A DNA stretch of 64,000 bases from Pseudohaliea rubra DSM 19751. Lineage in GTDB: Bacteria; Pseudomonadota; Gammaproteobacteria; Pseudomonadales; Halieaceae. Position 1 is the first letter of the stretch. Every line of letters starts with the position of its first letter. Where the stretch lies: the NCBI RefSeq assembly GCF_000764025.1, contig NZ_KN234752.1, forward strand, positions 1-64,000, written 5' to 3'. Of the stretch, positions 8,271 to 16,721 are shown piece after piece. The notes beneath the pieces are model-generated. The model made no database searches, had not been told where the DNA came from, and worked only from the letters and a program-made list of their open reading frames with translations. The position numbers and the translations under genes were made by a program.

Positions 8271-9512
8271 TCACGAGAACGCGCCGAGGGCGGCGGCTAC
8301 CGCCTCGCCGGGCGGTGCGGCGAAGCCCTCGCAGCGCAGGCACTGCTCGAGACAGGCCAGGGTAGTGAGCACTGTATCGCGGCGGGCGTTGTAGCCCATG
8401 GTGCCGATACGCCAGATCACTCCGTGCAGCGGACCGAAGGACGTGCCGATCTCGATGCCGAAGTCCGCCAGCATGCGGCCGCGAACCGCCTCACCGTCCA
8501 CGCCCTCGGGAATGTAGACCCCCACCACGTTGTGCATACGATGCGCCTGATCCCCGAAGAGGGCCAGGCCCAGGGCCGCAAGCCCTGCGGCGAGGGCATT
8601 ACCGGCGATGCGATGGCGCTCCACGACCTCGTCGATGCCTTCCTCGAGGGCAATGCGCGCGCACTCGCGGGCGCCGTAGAGCATGCTCGTGGCTTCCGTA
8701 TGATGGTTGAGCCGGGCCTCACTCCAGTAGTCCATGATCATGGCGAGGTCGAAGTAGTTCGAACGGATGCGCTCCCCGCCGGCGTCCTCATCATCGGCGG
8801 CCCGGATGCCCCGCTCGACGTGACGCCGCGCCTGGATCACCGCCGCCGCGCGGTCCGAGAGGGTCACCGGGGCAATGCCCGAGGGCCCGCCGAGGCATTT
8901 CTGCAGGCCGGCGGATACGGCATCAAGGCCCCAGGCGTCTGTCTCGAAGGCATTGCCGACAATGGAGGCGGTGCAGTCGCAGTAAAACAGCACATCGCGC
9001 TCGCGGCAGAGGCGCCCGAGCTCGTCCAGGGGCTGGCACATCGTTGTCGAGGTATCGCCCTGCACCGTGGCCAGGAGCTTCGGCCGCACGCGATCCAGGG
9101 CCTCGGCAACCTGAGCCGGGTCGCAGACCTCCCCCCAGGGTACGGCGATGGTGTGCACCTCGGCGCCGCAGCGCTCGGCGATCTCTGTGAGAAGCTGGCC
9201 GAAGCGGCCCATGATGGGCACAAGCACCCGGTCGCCGGGTTCGAGCAGCGACACGAGGCAGGCCTCGATACCACCCCGGGCCGTGCTGTCGACCATAAAG
9301 GTCCAGCGATTCTCTGTGCGGAAAACGCCGCGGTAAAGCGCCATCGTCTGGTTCATGCAGTCGGTCATGGCCGGATCGAATTGCCCCACGAGCTGGTAGG
9401 ACATAGCGCGGAGCACCCGCGGGTCGCAGGTAATCGGCCCCGGGCCCATGAGCAGGCGCGGCGGCGGCAGGAAGCTGGCGCGCAGCGCCGGCGGCAGGTC
9501 ATTGAAGTTCAT
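8271..9512 (-). CDS. (S)-ureidoglycine-glyoxylate aminotransferase (PucG/HpxJ type)
   Basis: A 413-residue fold-type I PLP enzyme of the alanine-glyoxylate aminotransferase group. LLMGPGP at 20-26, VDSTARGGIEA, the aspartate region FYCDCTASI and the Schiff-base lysine in SAGLQKCLGGPSG (Lys205) are visible. The lineage of Bacillus PucG and Klebsiella HpxJ transfers the amino group of ureidoglycine to glyoxylate, giving oxalurate and glycine. The operon setting, between an allantoate amidohydrolase and an oxamate-amidohydrolase-like gene, supports this assignment over serine-glyoxylate or alanine-glyoxylate activity. It is separated from the upstream TauE gene by only 3 bp. Confidence 0.85.
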   Translation of the reverse strand: MNFNDLPPALRASFLPPPRLLMGPGPITCDPRVLRAMSYQLVGQFDPAMTDCMNQTMALYRGVFRTENRWTFMVDSTARGGIEACLVSLLEPGDRVLVPIMGRFGQLLTEIAERCGAEVHTIAVPWGEVCDPAQVAEALDRVRPKLLATVQGDTSTTMCQPLDELGRLCRERDVLFYCDCTASIVGNAFETDAWGLDAVSAGLQKCLGGPSGIAPVTLSDRAAAVIQARRHVERGIRAADDEDAGGERIRSNYFDLAMIMDYWSEARLNHHTEATSMLYGARECARIALEEGIDEVVERHRIAGNALAAGLAALGLALFGDQAHRMHNVVGVYIPEGVDGEAVRGRMLADFGIEIGTSFGPLHGVIWRIGTMGYNARRDTVLTTLACLEQCLRCEGFAAPPGEAVAAALGAFS

Positions 9513-9515
9513 GGA

Positions 9516-10370
9516 TCACCCTCCTTGGCTGAGCAGGGGGCCGAGCACGGGCCCGGCCAGTTGCCACAACATGCGGCCTCCCACCACGAGGAGGAAAACC
9601 GAGAAAATACGCTTCAGGGCCACGCCCGACAGCCTGCCGCCGATCTTCACGCCCAGTGGCGCGAACAGCATGGTCATGGGCACGATGGCGAGGAAACCCG
9701 GCAGGTTCACCGCGCCGACGGTGCCGACGGGGGCATCCGCCGGCGTCTCCGGCAGCACCAGCATAAGCAACGCCCCGGGCAGGGCGATGACAAGCCCGAA
9801 CAGGGCCGAGGTGCCGACGGCCCGGTGGGCGACCACGTTGAAAGCCGTCATGGCGGTGACCCCGAGGGTACCACCACCGATGCCCATCATGACCGAAATC
9901 CCGCCGATCACCGCAGCGATCAGCCACTGCCAGGGCTGGGCCGGCAGGCCCTCCCGCAGCGGTGGCGCGTTCGGTCGGAACAGGTTGTTGAGGGCTATGG
10001 CCAGGGCCACCGCACCGAAGACACCGGTAAGCAGAAGCCCGTTGACCCGGGACGCCGTGATGCTGCCCAGCACCACGCCCGCGACCATGGGCGGCAGCCA
10101 GGCGCGGAACAGGTCGAGATCGATATTGCCCCGGGCGTGGTGGGCCCGCGCCGAGGCGATGCTGGTGGGCACGATCGTCAGCAGCGAGGTACTGGTGGCG
10201 ATGAGCATGGCCGATGACGGCGAGATGCCGAGGGACTGGAACACGAGGAACAGCACCGGAACGATGACAATGCCGCCGCCGACTCCGAGGAGGCCCGCGA
10301 GGATCCCGGCGAGGACACCGGCGCCAAGCAGCGCAGCCAGCACCGGCAGCCACTCGACCACAGCGCTCAC
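9516..10370 (-). CDS. TauE/SafE-family inner-membrane exporter
   Basis: A 284-residue protein with about eight hydrophobic segments and the two family repeats: GILAGLLGVGGGIVIVPVL near the N-terminus and the matching MMGIGGGTLGVTAM near residue 165. Members move small anions such as sulfite, sulfoacetate or other organic acids. Start is GTG and overlaps the stop of the HpxW-like gene (GTGA). Since the flanking enzymes make oxalurate, oxamate and oxalate, export of one of these anions is an attractive inference, but nothing in the sequence defines the substrate. Confidence 0.85.
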   Translation of the reverse strand: MSAVVEWLPVLAALLGAGVLAGILAGLLGVGGGIVIVPVLFLVFQSLGISPSSAMLIATSTSLLTIVPTSIASARAHHARGNIDLDLFRAWLPPMVAGVVLGSITASRVNGLLLTGVFGAVALAIALNNLFRPNAPPLREGLPAQPWQWLIAAVIGGISVMMGIGGGTLGVTAMTAFNVVAHRAVGTSALFGLVIALPGALLMLVLPETPADAPVGTVGAVNLPGFLAIVPMTMLFAPLGVKIGGRLSGVALKRIFSVFLLVVGGRMLWQLAGPVLGPLLSQGG

Positions 10371-11971
10371 AGCGCGGCACCGGCGGTGCCGACCGGGGCT
10401 GCACCATCACTGCGCGGATCTGTTGCCGCCGTCACGCTGCCGTCCGCGGCCTGGCAGACAGCCCCGGCGTGGCCCAGGAGCTCACTCCGCGCCGGCACCT
10501 CGCGCAGGGAATGGCCGAGGGCGCGCAGCCCCGGGGCGAGCCGCGGGAACAGATCCGCCTCCAGCTTGAGGTCCTGGCTGTCGTCGCCCCAGGTCCGGCC
10601 GAGGAGCCAGCGGCCGCGGGCAATCGCATCGGCGAGGGATTCACCGCCGTAGTGATAGCGCGTAAACAGCGCCGCCTGGGTCTGCGGCTGCCCTTCCCCC
10701 CCCATCGTGCCGTAGGCCAGGCGCCGCCCGTCGTCGAAAAGCGCCAGCGCCGGGTTAAGCGTGTGCCGCGGCTTGCGCCGCGGGCCCAGGGCATTGCGGT
10801 CATCGGGATTGCGGCTGAAACCGAGGCCGCGGTTGTTCCAGCTGAGGCCGTAGTCCGGGTGCACCAGGCCGGCACCGAATTCCCAGTAGACGCTCTGGAT
10901 AAAGCTGACCAGACAGCCGTTGCGATCCACGGCGCCCATCCAGACCGTATCGCCGCGCTCCGCGGACCGCGGCCAGGGGCTGGCGCTCGAGTCATCGATG
11001 GCGGCGGCGTGTGCGCGCAGTGCCGCTGGCTCGAGCAGCGTCGGCCAGCGCTCGGAGAGGCGGGACGGGTCCGCAACCTCCGCGTCACGAACCGTGAAGG
11101 CGCGCTTGGTGGCCTCCACCAGTGCGTGCACGGCTTCCAGCTCCGAGGGTGACGGGTGTGCCCGCCGCCAGACGTCGTGGATGGCAAGGATGAGCAACGA
11201 GGCAATGCCCTGGGTCGGCGCCGGCAGGTTGAACACGCGGGCCCCGGCGAGGCGCGCGGAAAGCGGCGTAACCCGCCGCGCCCGGTAGGCAGCAAAGTCG
11301 TCGCGGCGCAGGGGACTGCCCTCGGCTGCGAGCCAGTCGGCAAGCTCGGCAGCCAGTGCACCACGGTAGACCGACTCGGTGCCCTCGGCGGCAAGGCGCT
11401 CGAGAAAGACGGCCAGCCCCGGATTGGCGAGGGAGTCACCGGCGGCAAGGGGCCGGCCCTGCGGGCAGAAGACCGACTGGTAACCCGCCGCCGCCGCGAG
11501 TTCGGGCTGTACCTTTTCACTCGCCGCAGCAAGGCTGGCAGTAACCTCGATACCGTCACGGGCAAGGGCCGCCGCCGGCGCCAGAAGCTCACCGAGGGGC
11601 CGGGGCCGATAGCCGTACTCGGCCGCGCAGGCCCGGGCCTCGCGCCAGCCGTCGAGGGTGCCGCCAAGGCAAAGCGCCGCCGGACCACCGCGGGCCGGCA
11701 CGCCGTCGAGGCCCTGCCCGGCATACCACTCCGGCGTGGCCAGGGCCGCGCTGAAGCCGCAGGCGTCGATGGCCACGGGATTCTCCCCCGGCGCCTGCAA
11801 CAGCCAGAAGCCGTCGCCACCGAGGCTGTTCATGTGCGGATAGACCACGCTGATCGCCGCCGAGGCGGCGACCATGGCGTCGATGGCGGAGGCCCCATCC
11901 TCGAGCAGCGCCTGGCCCACCTGCGCCGCCGCCGCGTGCGGCGCGCTGAAAGCGACCTGTCGACGGCTCAC
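10367..11971 (-). CDS. hpxW: Oxamate amidohydrolase-like Ntn hydrolase (gamma-glutamyltransferase family)
   Basis: A 534-residue gamma-glutamyltransferase-family protein without a signal peptide, so cytosolic, unlike the exported GGT at 33718-35436. The N-terminal DAMVAASAAISVVYPHMNSLGGDGFW and the candidate autoprocessing nucleophile Thr342 in RGDTVWMGAVD are visible. Instead of the TTHxS motif of true GGT it has DTVW, a pattern I associate with HpxW oxamate amidohydrolase, which is of similar length. The known reaction is oxamate to oxalate plus ammonia at the end of the oxalurate branch. It overlaps both neighbours by GTG starts. HpxX- and HpxY-like genes are found at 21077-22674, which strengthens the call. 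Generic GGT is the alternative. Confidence 0.75.
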   Translation of the reverse strand: MSRRQVAFSAPHAAAAQVGQALLEDGASAIDAMVAASAAISVVYPHMNSLGGDGFWLLQAPGENPVAIDACGFSAALATPEWYAGQGLDGVPARGGPAALCLGGTLDGWREARACAAEYGYRPRPLGELLAPAAALARDGIEVTASLAAASEKVQPELAAAAGYQSVFCPQGRPLAAGDSLANPGLAVFLERLAAEGTESVYRGALAAELADWLAAEGSPLRRDDFAAYRARRVTPLSARLAGARVFNLPAPTQGIASLLILAIHDVWRRAHPSPSELEAVHALVEATKRAFTVRDAEVADPSRLSERWPTLLEPAALRAHAAAIDDSSASPWPRSAERGDTVWMGAVDRNGCLVSFIQSVYWEFGAGLVHPDYGLSWNNRGLGFSRNPDDRNALGPRRKPRHTLNPALALFDDGRRLAYGTMGGEGQPQTQAALFTRYHYGGESLADAIARGRWLLGRTWGDDSQDLKLEADLFPRLAPGLRALGHSLREVPARSELLGHAGAVCQAADGSVTAATDPRSDGAAPVGTAGAAL

Positions 11972-13083
11972 GGCGCGTCGAGGTCCGCCGGGGTCGGGGT
12001 GCGCTCGCTGTAGGTCTCCCAGTTATCGAGCAGCGTGTCGATCACCCGGGAGCCGACGAGGTAGGCCGACTCCAGGGACGCATCGAGCCCGGCATAGCCC
12101 TCGTTCTCGGCAAGCAGATTCTCCGCGGCGCTGACCCCGGGCGGCGGCATGGTGTAGTTGCTGGCCGTGCGCAGGACCATCACCCGGTCGCGATCCACGC
12201 GACCGGCACGGTCCAGCCAGATGATGGACTGCATGGTGCCCGTTTCCTCCATGGCGGAGGTAACGAACTCCCCTTCGCCATCGGTCCAGTAGTCCACCCA
12301 GTCGTTCGCCCAGTCGTTGAGGATCTCGCCGTGCCAGAAGGTGAGCGCCGCGAGATTGTCACCTTTGAGCACAAAAGGCGGCTTCTGCGCATTGGGGTGC
12401 TCGGTATACAGCGCACGCGTTTCAGCGAGGGACTCATAATCCGGCAGCTCGACATCCTTCGTCAGCTGGTAGGCCCACTCCGTGAGCGCGGGGTTGAGGC
12501 GGAACATTTCCCCGGTCGGTTCCGGCCGGTCCTCGTCAAACGGCTCATCGGTGTAGCGGGCGAGGTAGCCATACTTCCAGTCCTCCGGCATTTCGCGAGG
12601 ATCGATCTCGTGGGCGAGGTCACCGTCCACCAGATACTCGGCCCAGGCGGCGGAGCCGATGGAGGCATCCTCCGGATCGACGCCGGAGATGCCCGCTACC
12701 AGCCAGTAGGCGCGGGTCAGATCGAAGCGCTGGTCCATGCCGAGCATCATCACCGAGGCCGCGGCCTTGGCCGTGCCGATACCGGTCACCATGACCAGCA
12801 GCTTCGACGCCGGGTCGTAGTAGAGGTCGTGGTGCGCGGGGAAGTCGATGCGCTCGCTGAGGTCGCGGCGCTCCAGCCAGAGCTGGAACTCGCCGGCCTG
12901 GTCGTCCCGGTCCTCGCCGATCTCGAACATGGTCACGAGGACCGCGCGGACCTCCTTCGGCGCCGGAGTTGCAGGCGCCCCGGGCTCGGCGGGCGGTGGC
13001 GACGCAGGCTCGCAGGCGGCGAGGGCTAACAGGGCGCCGAGGCACAGGGCCAGGACGGAGGCCAGAGAGAGAGAGCGGATCAT
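11968..13083 (-). CDS. NUP-family lipoprotein (annotated purine nucleoside permease)
   Basis: A 371-residue protein with a lipoprotein signal (LALAAC lipobox, Cys near residue 24) followed by a proline/alanine-rich linker and one NUP domain paralogous to residues 24-345 of the fusion at 4848-6962. Shared blocks are VLVTMFEIGE, YWLVAGISGVDPED, TFWHGEILNDWANDW and the MEETGTM segment. No further membrane-spanning segment is present, so an anchored periplasmic protein is expected. NUP domains are related to nucleoside phosphorylases, and binding or cleavage of nucleosides at the membrane is more likely than transport. ATG overlaps the stop of the exported deaminase, and its own stop overlaps the HpxW-like GTG, so all are co-translated. 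Confidence 0.85.
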   Translation of the reverse strand: MIRSLSLASVLALCLGALLALAACEPASPPPAEPGAPATPAPKEVRAVLVTMFEIGEDRDDQAGEFQLWLERRDLSERIDFPAHHDLYYDPASKLLVMVTGIGTAKAAASVMMLGMDQRFDLTRAYWLVAGISGVDPEDASIGSAAWAEYLVDGDLAHEIDPREMPEDWKYGYLARYTDEPFDEDRPEPTGEMFRLNPALTEWAYQLTKDVELPDYESLAETRALYTEHPNAQKPPFVLKGDNLAALTFWHGEILNDWANDWVDYWTDGEGEFVTSAMEETGTMQSIIWLDRAGRVDRDRVMVLRTASNYTMPPPGVSAAENLLAENEGYAGLDASLESAYLVGSRVIDTLLDNWETYSERTPTPADLDAP

Positions 13084-14660
13084 GGGGACTCCTCGGTTTC
13101 AGGGGATGCGGGTTCAGGGGATGCGGGTTCAGGGGATGCGGGTTCAGGGGGTACAGGTTCAGCGGGTACGGGGGCGAGGTCACAGAGCGCGTAGCGGCGG
13201 CAGAGGAAGCCGTGGCTGCGCGCGTTATCGGCGAGCGCCGCCGCGGGATCGTCGGCCAGGCGCCGCTCGAAATCGGCGAGGTGCAGGGCAAAGCGGCTCA
13301 AGAGCTCTATTTTCAGGCGCTCCGGAGCAAAGCTATGGCTCAGGCTGTTGCGCGACAGCAGCACCAGCTCATCCCAGGACAGGTTGAACTCGCGCACCGC
13401 GACGAAGAACTCATCGGTAAGGTTCGAGTCCCACATGCCGCGGTCGTCGGTGGACAGCGCCACGGGAATGCCCGTGCGCAGGTACTCGGGAAAGGGGTGC
13501 TGCGCGTAGTCATCGACGTACTCGAGCAGCAGGTTAGAGATCAGGTTGATTTCCACCAGGTAGGGGCCGTGGCGCATGAGCCGCATGGTAGCCGGGTCGG
13601 TGATCAGATTGACCCCGTGGCCGATGCGGTCAGCCCCGAGGAGCAGCGTGTCGCGGACATGGTGGTTCGGCTCGTCCACCTCACCGGCGTGAATAGCCAG
13701 GCGCACGCCGTGATGTTCCCGGCGCAGTTCCCGGAGCGTGTCGAGAAAACGCAGCGGGTACCCCTTATCGTTGTCCTCGCGGCCGACCATGTTCACGGCG
13801 ACGAAGAGGTCCCGGTTGCGGGCGACGAAGGCGTACAGCGTACGCAGCATGTCCTCGGCGTTCGGTGCAAAACGCAGAAGCGCCACCTGCAGCTTGAGGG
13901 CGACGCCCGTGGCCACGGCGTCCGGCTCGCGCAGGCGCTGCCGGTAAACGTCCGCCATCTCGTCCGGCGTCAGTCGGCTCCCGTCGGGGCGCAGGAAACC
14001 AAGCACCCCGACCATGGTCTCGAGGTACAGCAGACCCTCCTGCCCGAAGGCCTGCATGTTGCGTACCAGCGCATCGGCGGTGAAGTACGGGTTCAGATAG
14101 AGATCGCCCATACGCTGCCAGTGGGTTTGAAAGAATTCGTCACGACCTTCGTGGGCCTTGTCGAGCACCATGCTGTTGAGCCAGGCCCGACGCTGCTCTG
14201 CATCGAGCTCCTCGAGGCGCACGAATTCGCCCTGCTCGCAGGGCGGCAGCTGCTCCCAGGTGCTCTCCTGCACCGTCAGAAACAGAAGCAGATAGGGGTC
14301 CTGGCCGAAGGCGTCGCCGCCGTAGGGCCGACAGTTGTCGATGCGAACGCGGGTGTAGAAATGATAACCGTGCTCCCGCTGGGCCAGGGCAAGGTCGTAA
14401 AGCCAGTCATCGAGTACAGAGCCGGAGAGGTGATTGTGCAGGTCACCACCCTTGGGCATGGCGTAGAGGAAGCGGTAGAGCTCCACGGCTGTGGCCTCGG
14501 CCTTGAAGCGCTCGAACCACGTTCCCGTGTCCGGCGCCGGCACCGCGGCCCCTACGCCCCCGGCGAAAGCCGCAAGCAGCGCGGCGGCTGCAAGGCACAG
14601 GCCACCAGCCCAGCCACGGCGCCGGCGCGGCGGCGTTGGCGAGGTGTGTCGTTCAGTCAC
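13080..14660 (-). CDS. Exported adenosine deaminase, ADGF/ADA2-like
   Basis: A 526-residue adenosine-deaminase-superfamily protein with an N-terminal basic stretch and hydrophobic signal (residues 16-39). Zinc-site residues are in MPKGGDLHNHLSGSV (His75, His77), followed by LAIHAGEV, DRIGHGVN, EINLISNLLL and LSTDDRGMWDSNL. Extra length and the MPKGGDLHNH form resemble secreted ADGF/ADA2 deaminases rather than cytosolic Add. It would deaminate adenosine outside the inner membrane, giving inosine for the NUP and hydrolase partners encoded behind it. GTG start at 14660 lies 43 bp downstream of a sigma-54-type promoter. The C-terminus ends in a PEPAS repeat tail coded by a 15-bp tandem repeat. 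Confidence 0.85.
   Translation of the reverse strand: MTERHTSPTPPRRRRGWAGGLCLAAAALLAAFAGGVGAAVPAPDTGTWFERFKAEATAVELYRFLYAMPKGGDLHNHLSGSVLDDWLYDLALAQREHGYHFYTRVRIDNCRPYGGDAFGQDPYLLLFLTVQESTWEQLPPCEQGEFVRLEELDAEQRRAWLNSMVLDKAHEGRDEFFQTHWQRMGDLYLNPYFTADALVRNMQAFGQEGLLYLETMVGVLGFLRPDGSRLTPDEMADVYRQRLREPDAVATGVALKLQVALLRFAPNAEDMLRTLYAFVARNRDLFVAVNMVGREDNDKGYPLRFLDTLRELRREHHGVRLAIHAGEVDEPNHHVRDTLLLGADRIGHGVNLITDPATMRLMRHGPYLVEINLISNLLLEYVDDYAQHPFPEYLRTGIPVALSTDDRGMWDSNLTDEFFVAVREFNLSWDELVLLSRNSLSHSFAPERLKIELLSRFALHLADFERRLADDPAAALADNARSHGFLCRRYALCDLAPVPAEPVPPEPASPEPASPEPASPETEESP
13095..13170. repeat. 15-bp tandem repeat in the deaminase C-terminus
   Basis: Five near-identical units of GGTTCAGGGGATGCG (plus strand) lie in tandem; the first three are almost perfect and the last two diverge. 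In frame on the minus strand they encode repeated Pro-Glu-Pro-Ala-Ser. Unit number changes keep the frame, so the tail length may vary between strains. Confidence 0.85.
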
Positions 14661-14702
14661 GGAAAATCTCCAACATGGACAGCGTCGAACAGCGGTTCCA
14701 GA

Positions 14703-14718
14703 GCAAGAAGAATGCCAC
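14703..14718 (-). promoter_or_regulatory. Sigma-54-type promoter of the exported deaminase operon
   Basis: On the minus strand the site reads TGGCATTCTTCTTGCT, with GG and GC of the -24 and -12 elements exactly 12 bases apart and a full TTGCT -12 block. The predicted transcript start is about 33 bp before the GTG at 14660. It drives the seven-gene operon down to 4848. Confidence 0.7.
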
Positions 14719-14854
14719 CGCCTCCCCCACGCATTACCTTGGTATTATGGCACGGCGGCGACACCGGTCGCACCAGTGCGGGGCATCCTGCGCCAGCGAA
14801 GTGCAATAACGGCTGCACACCCGAAGGCGGCCGGCGACCAGCGCGAGGCAGCGG

Positions 14855-14870
14855 TGGTATGGTACTTGCG
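14855..14870 (+). promoter_or_regulatory. Sigma-54-type promoter of puuE
   Basis: TGGTATGGTACTTGCG has correctly spaced GG and TTGC elements. The GTG of puuE is 35 bp downstream. The site is divergent from the promoter at 14703-14718, and the 136 bp between the two could hold a shared activator site; an imperfect GTGCA-N8-TGCAC inverted repeat lies there, but its orientation differs from the NtrC consensus. Confidence 0.6.
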
Positions 14871-14904
14871 TTGCCTGGGGCAGCCCCGAAGGAGAGCGCG
14901 ATCC

Positions 14905-15828
14905 GTGACCGACCCCTACCCCCGAGACCTGCGCGGCTACGGCCGGCAGCCGCCGCCTTTCCGCCTGCCCGGCCACGCGCGCATAGCCGTACAGTTCGTC
15001 ATCAACTACGAGGAAGGCGGAGAAAACTCCGTGCTCCACGGCGACCCCGCTTCGGAGACCTTCCTCTCCGACATTATCGGTGCCGAGGCCTACCCGGACC
15101 GGCACATGAGCATGGAGTCCCTCTACGAATACGGCAGCCGTGCAGGCTTCTGGCGCCTGCAGCGCCTGTTCACGCGCCAGCGGGTGCCGGTAACGGTGTT
15201 CGCAGTCACCAGTGCGATCGCGCGCAACCCGGAGGCCGTAGCCGCCATGCGTGAGGCGGACTGGGAGATCGCCTGCCACGGCCTGCGCTGGATCAGCTAC
15301 CAGCAGGTGCCGGAAACGATCGAGCGCGAGCACATGCAGCGCGCCATCGCCTGGCACGAAGAACTCACCGGCGCGCGACCCCTGGGCTGGTACACGGGTC
15401 GGGACAGCCCGAACACCCGGCGCCTGCTGCTCGAGGCCGGCGGCTTCCTCTATGATTCGGACTCCTACGCCGACGATCTGCCCTACTGGGTCGAGGGCCC
15501 CGACGGGCCCCACCTGGTCATTCCCTACACCCTGGACACGAACGACATGCGCTTCGCCACCGCACAGGGTTTCAACAGCGGTGACCAGTTTTTCAACTAC
15601 CTGCGCGACGCCTTTGATGTGCTCTATGCCGAAGGCGAACAGTGCCCGAAGCTGCTCAACATCGGCCTGCACTGCCGCATCGCCGGCCGCCCCGGTCGCT
15701 TCAGCGCCCTGCAGCGTTTCCTGGAATATATACAGACCCACGACCACGTCTGGCTCTGCCGCCGAGAGGACCTCGCCCGGCACTGGCATGAACACCATCA
15801 CCCCGGGAAAGGAGACCCCCATGACTGA
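14905..15828 (+). CDS. puuE: Allantoinase PuuE
   Basis: A 307-residue polysaccharide-deacetylase (NodB-like) family protein of the metal-independent allantoinase PuuE group. Diagnostic blocks are YPRDLRGYGRQPP, QFVINYEEGGENSVLHGD, EYGSRAGFWRL, ITC-like EIACHGLRWI, and GWYTGRDSPNTRRLL. It opens the hydantoin ring of allantoin to allantoate, the substrate of the M20 hydrolase encoded on the other strand. The GTG at 14905 was chosen because AAGGAG lies 11 bases upstream and the TDPYPRDL start matches the family; the open frame extends much farther upstream but that part is a shadow of intergenic DNA. Its 3' end overlaps the cupin gene by eight bases. Confidence 0.93.
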   Translation: MTDPYPRDLRGYGRQPPPFRLPGHARIAVQFVINYEEGGENSVLHGDPASETFLSDIIGAEAYPDRHMSMESLYEYGSRAGFWRLQRLFTRQRVPVTVFAVTSAIARNPEAVAAMREADWEIACHGLRWISYQQVPETIEREHMQRAIAWHEELTGARPLGWYTGRDSPNTRRLLLEAGGFLYDSDSYADDLPYWVEGPDGPHLVIPYTLDTNDMRFATAQGFNSGDQFFNYLRDAFDVLYAEGEQCPKLLNIGLHCRIAGRPGRFSALQRFLEYIQTHDHVWLCRREDLARHWHEHHHPGKGDPHD

Positions 15829-16426
15829 CAGCTCGCGCCGGCGCCGCGGCGCCTCCCTCCTCGCCGCCACGCTCAGCGCAGGCGCCGTCACGGCCGCACC
15901 CTCGGTGGACGAACTGGTGCGCGAACTCCGCCTCGAAGCCCACGTGGAGGGAGGCTACTACCGCCGGACCTATGCCGCGGAGGACCAGCCGCGGGTCGAG
16001 ACCGCCGCCGGCGAGCGCTACAGCATGTCCTCGATCTTCTACCTGCTCACCCGCGCATCACCCACCGGCCATTTCCACCGCAACCGCTCGGACATCGTCC
16101 ACTACTTTCACCTCGGCGATCCCATCACCTACTACCTGCTCCACCCGGACGGGCGGCTGGAAACCGTGGTCATGGGCCAGGATCTCGCGGCCGGCCAACG
16201 CCTGCAGCTCACGGTCCCCGGGGGTATCTGGAAGGCCTCCTCCCTTGGAGAGGGCGCCCTGGGTTACGGCCTGATCAGCGAGGCGGTCAGCCCGGGCTTT
16301 GACTATGCCGACATGACTCTCGGCGAGGCGGCCGCGCTGGCCAGGCAGTTCCCGGAGCACGCCGCCCTGGTGCGCCGGCTGACGCATAGCAGCGAAGATG
16401 GGAAAAGTACCCAAGGCGGGCGTTGA
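15821..16426 (+). CDS. Cupin (DUF985-type) protein with N-terminal signal
   Basis: A 201-residue protein whose residues 30-165 match the DUF985/cupin_5 family: the LRLEAHVEGGYYRRTY opening, a YSMSSIFYLL strand, the metal-type HFHRNRSDIVHYFHLGDP block, and GGIWKASSLGEGALGYGLIS. An Arg-rich N-terminus and alanine-rich hydrophobic stretch (residues 4-26) suggest export, possibly by the Tat route, although a twin-arginine consensus is not clear. It overlaps puuE and should be co-translated with it. The function in purine breakdown is not known; it is not the ureidoglycine aminohydrolase cupin, which has a different architecture. Confidence 0.8.
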   Translation: MTDSSRRRRGASLLAATLSAGAVTAAPSVDELVRELRLEAHVEGGYYRRTYAAEDQPRVETAAGERYSMSSIFYLLTRASPTGHFHRNRSDIVHYFHLGDPITYYLLHPDGRLETVVMGQDLAAGQRLQLTVPGGIWKASSLGEGALGYGLISEAVSPGFDYADMTLGEAAALARQFPEHAALVRRLTHSSEDGKSTQGGR

Positions 16427-16443
16427 CGCTCCCCCCCACCGAC

Positions 16444-16460
16444 CGCACCATTCCGGTGCG
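16444..16460. promoter_or_regulatory. NtrC-like enhancer site
   Basis: CGCACCATTCCGGTGCG is a perfect 6-5-6 inverted repeat that matches the NtrC consensus TGCACC-N5-GGTGCA except at the two outermost bases. It lies about 130 bp upstream of a sigma-54-type promoter, the usual enhancer distance. Confidence 0.6.
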
Positions 16461-16586
16461 TCTGCGCCAGCCTGAGGAGTTCGCCGGTTCCGCGCGCCCC
16501 CCGTCGCCATCACGCGCTGGCTCCGGGCGTCGCCAACCCCCTGTTTTTACGTGATAAACGTCCTGTCGCCGGGACACCGGATGCCT

Positions 16587-16602
16587 TGGCATCAATTCTG
16601 CT
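16587..16602 (+). promoter_or_regulatory. Sigma-54-type promoter of the TonB receptor gene
   Basis: TGGCATCAATTCTGCT has a full TGGCA -24 element and TGCT at -12 with exact spacing. The predicted start near 16612 leaves a leader of about 110 bases before the ATG at 16722; no riboswitch fold was recognised in this leader. Confidence 0.65.
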
Positions 16603-16721
16603 AAGGGTTTGCCGAACGAAGCGCTACCGCTGAATCCGTGACGTTATAAAAACGTGGTCAAGAGCGTCGCGAACGGGCCCCGGCCAAGCCGGCGGCCACT
16701 TGGATTTTTTGAGGAGGAATC

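Noticed and set aside
8181-10217. A 678-codon plus-strand frame opposite the aminotransferase and TauE genes
   Set aside because: Spans two clear minus-strand genes and their junction, rich in His/Gln/Arg, with no recognisable domain.
12969-15254. A 761-codon plus-strand frame
   Set aside because: Antisense to the deaminase and NUP genes and runs across a promoter region and into puuE out of frame.
16603-16721. A purine riboswitch in the TonB receptor leader
   Set aside because: No conserved purine aptamer core could be found in this GC-rich leader.
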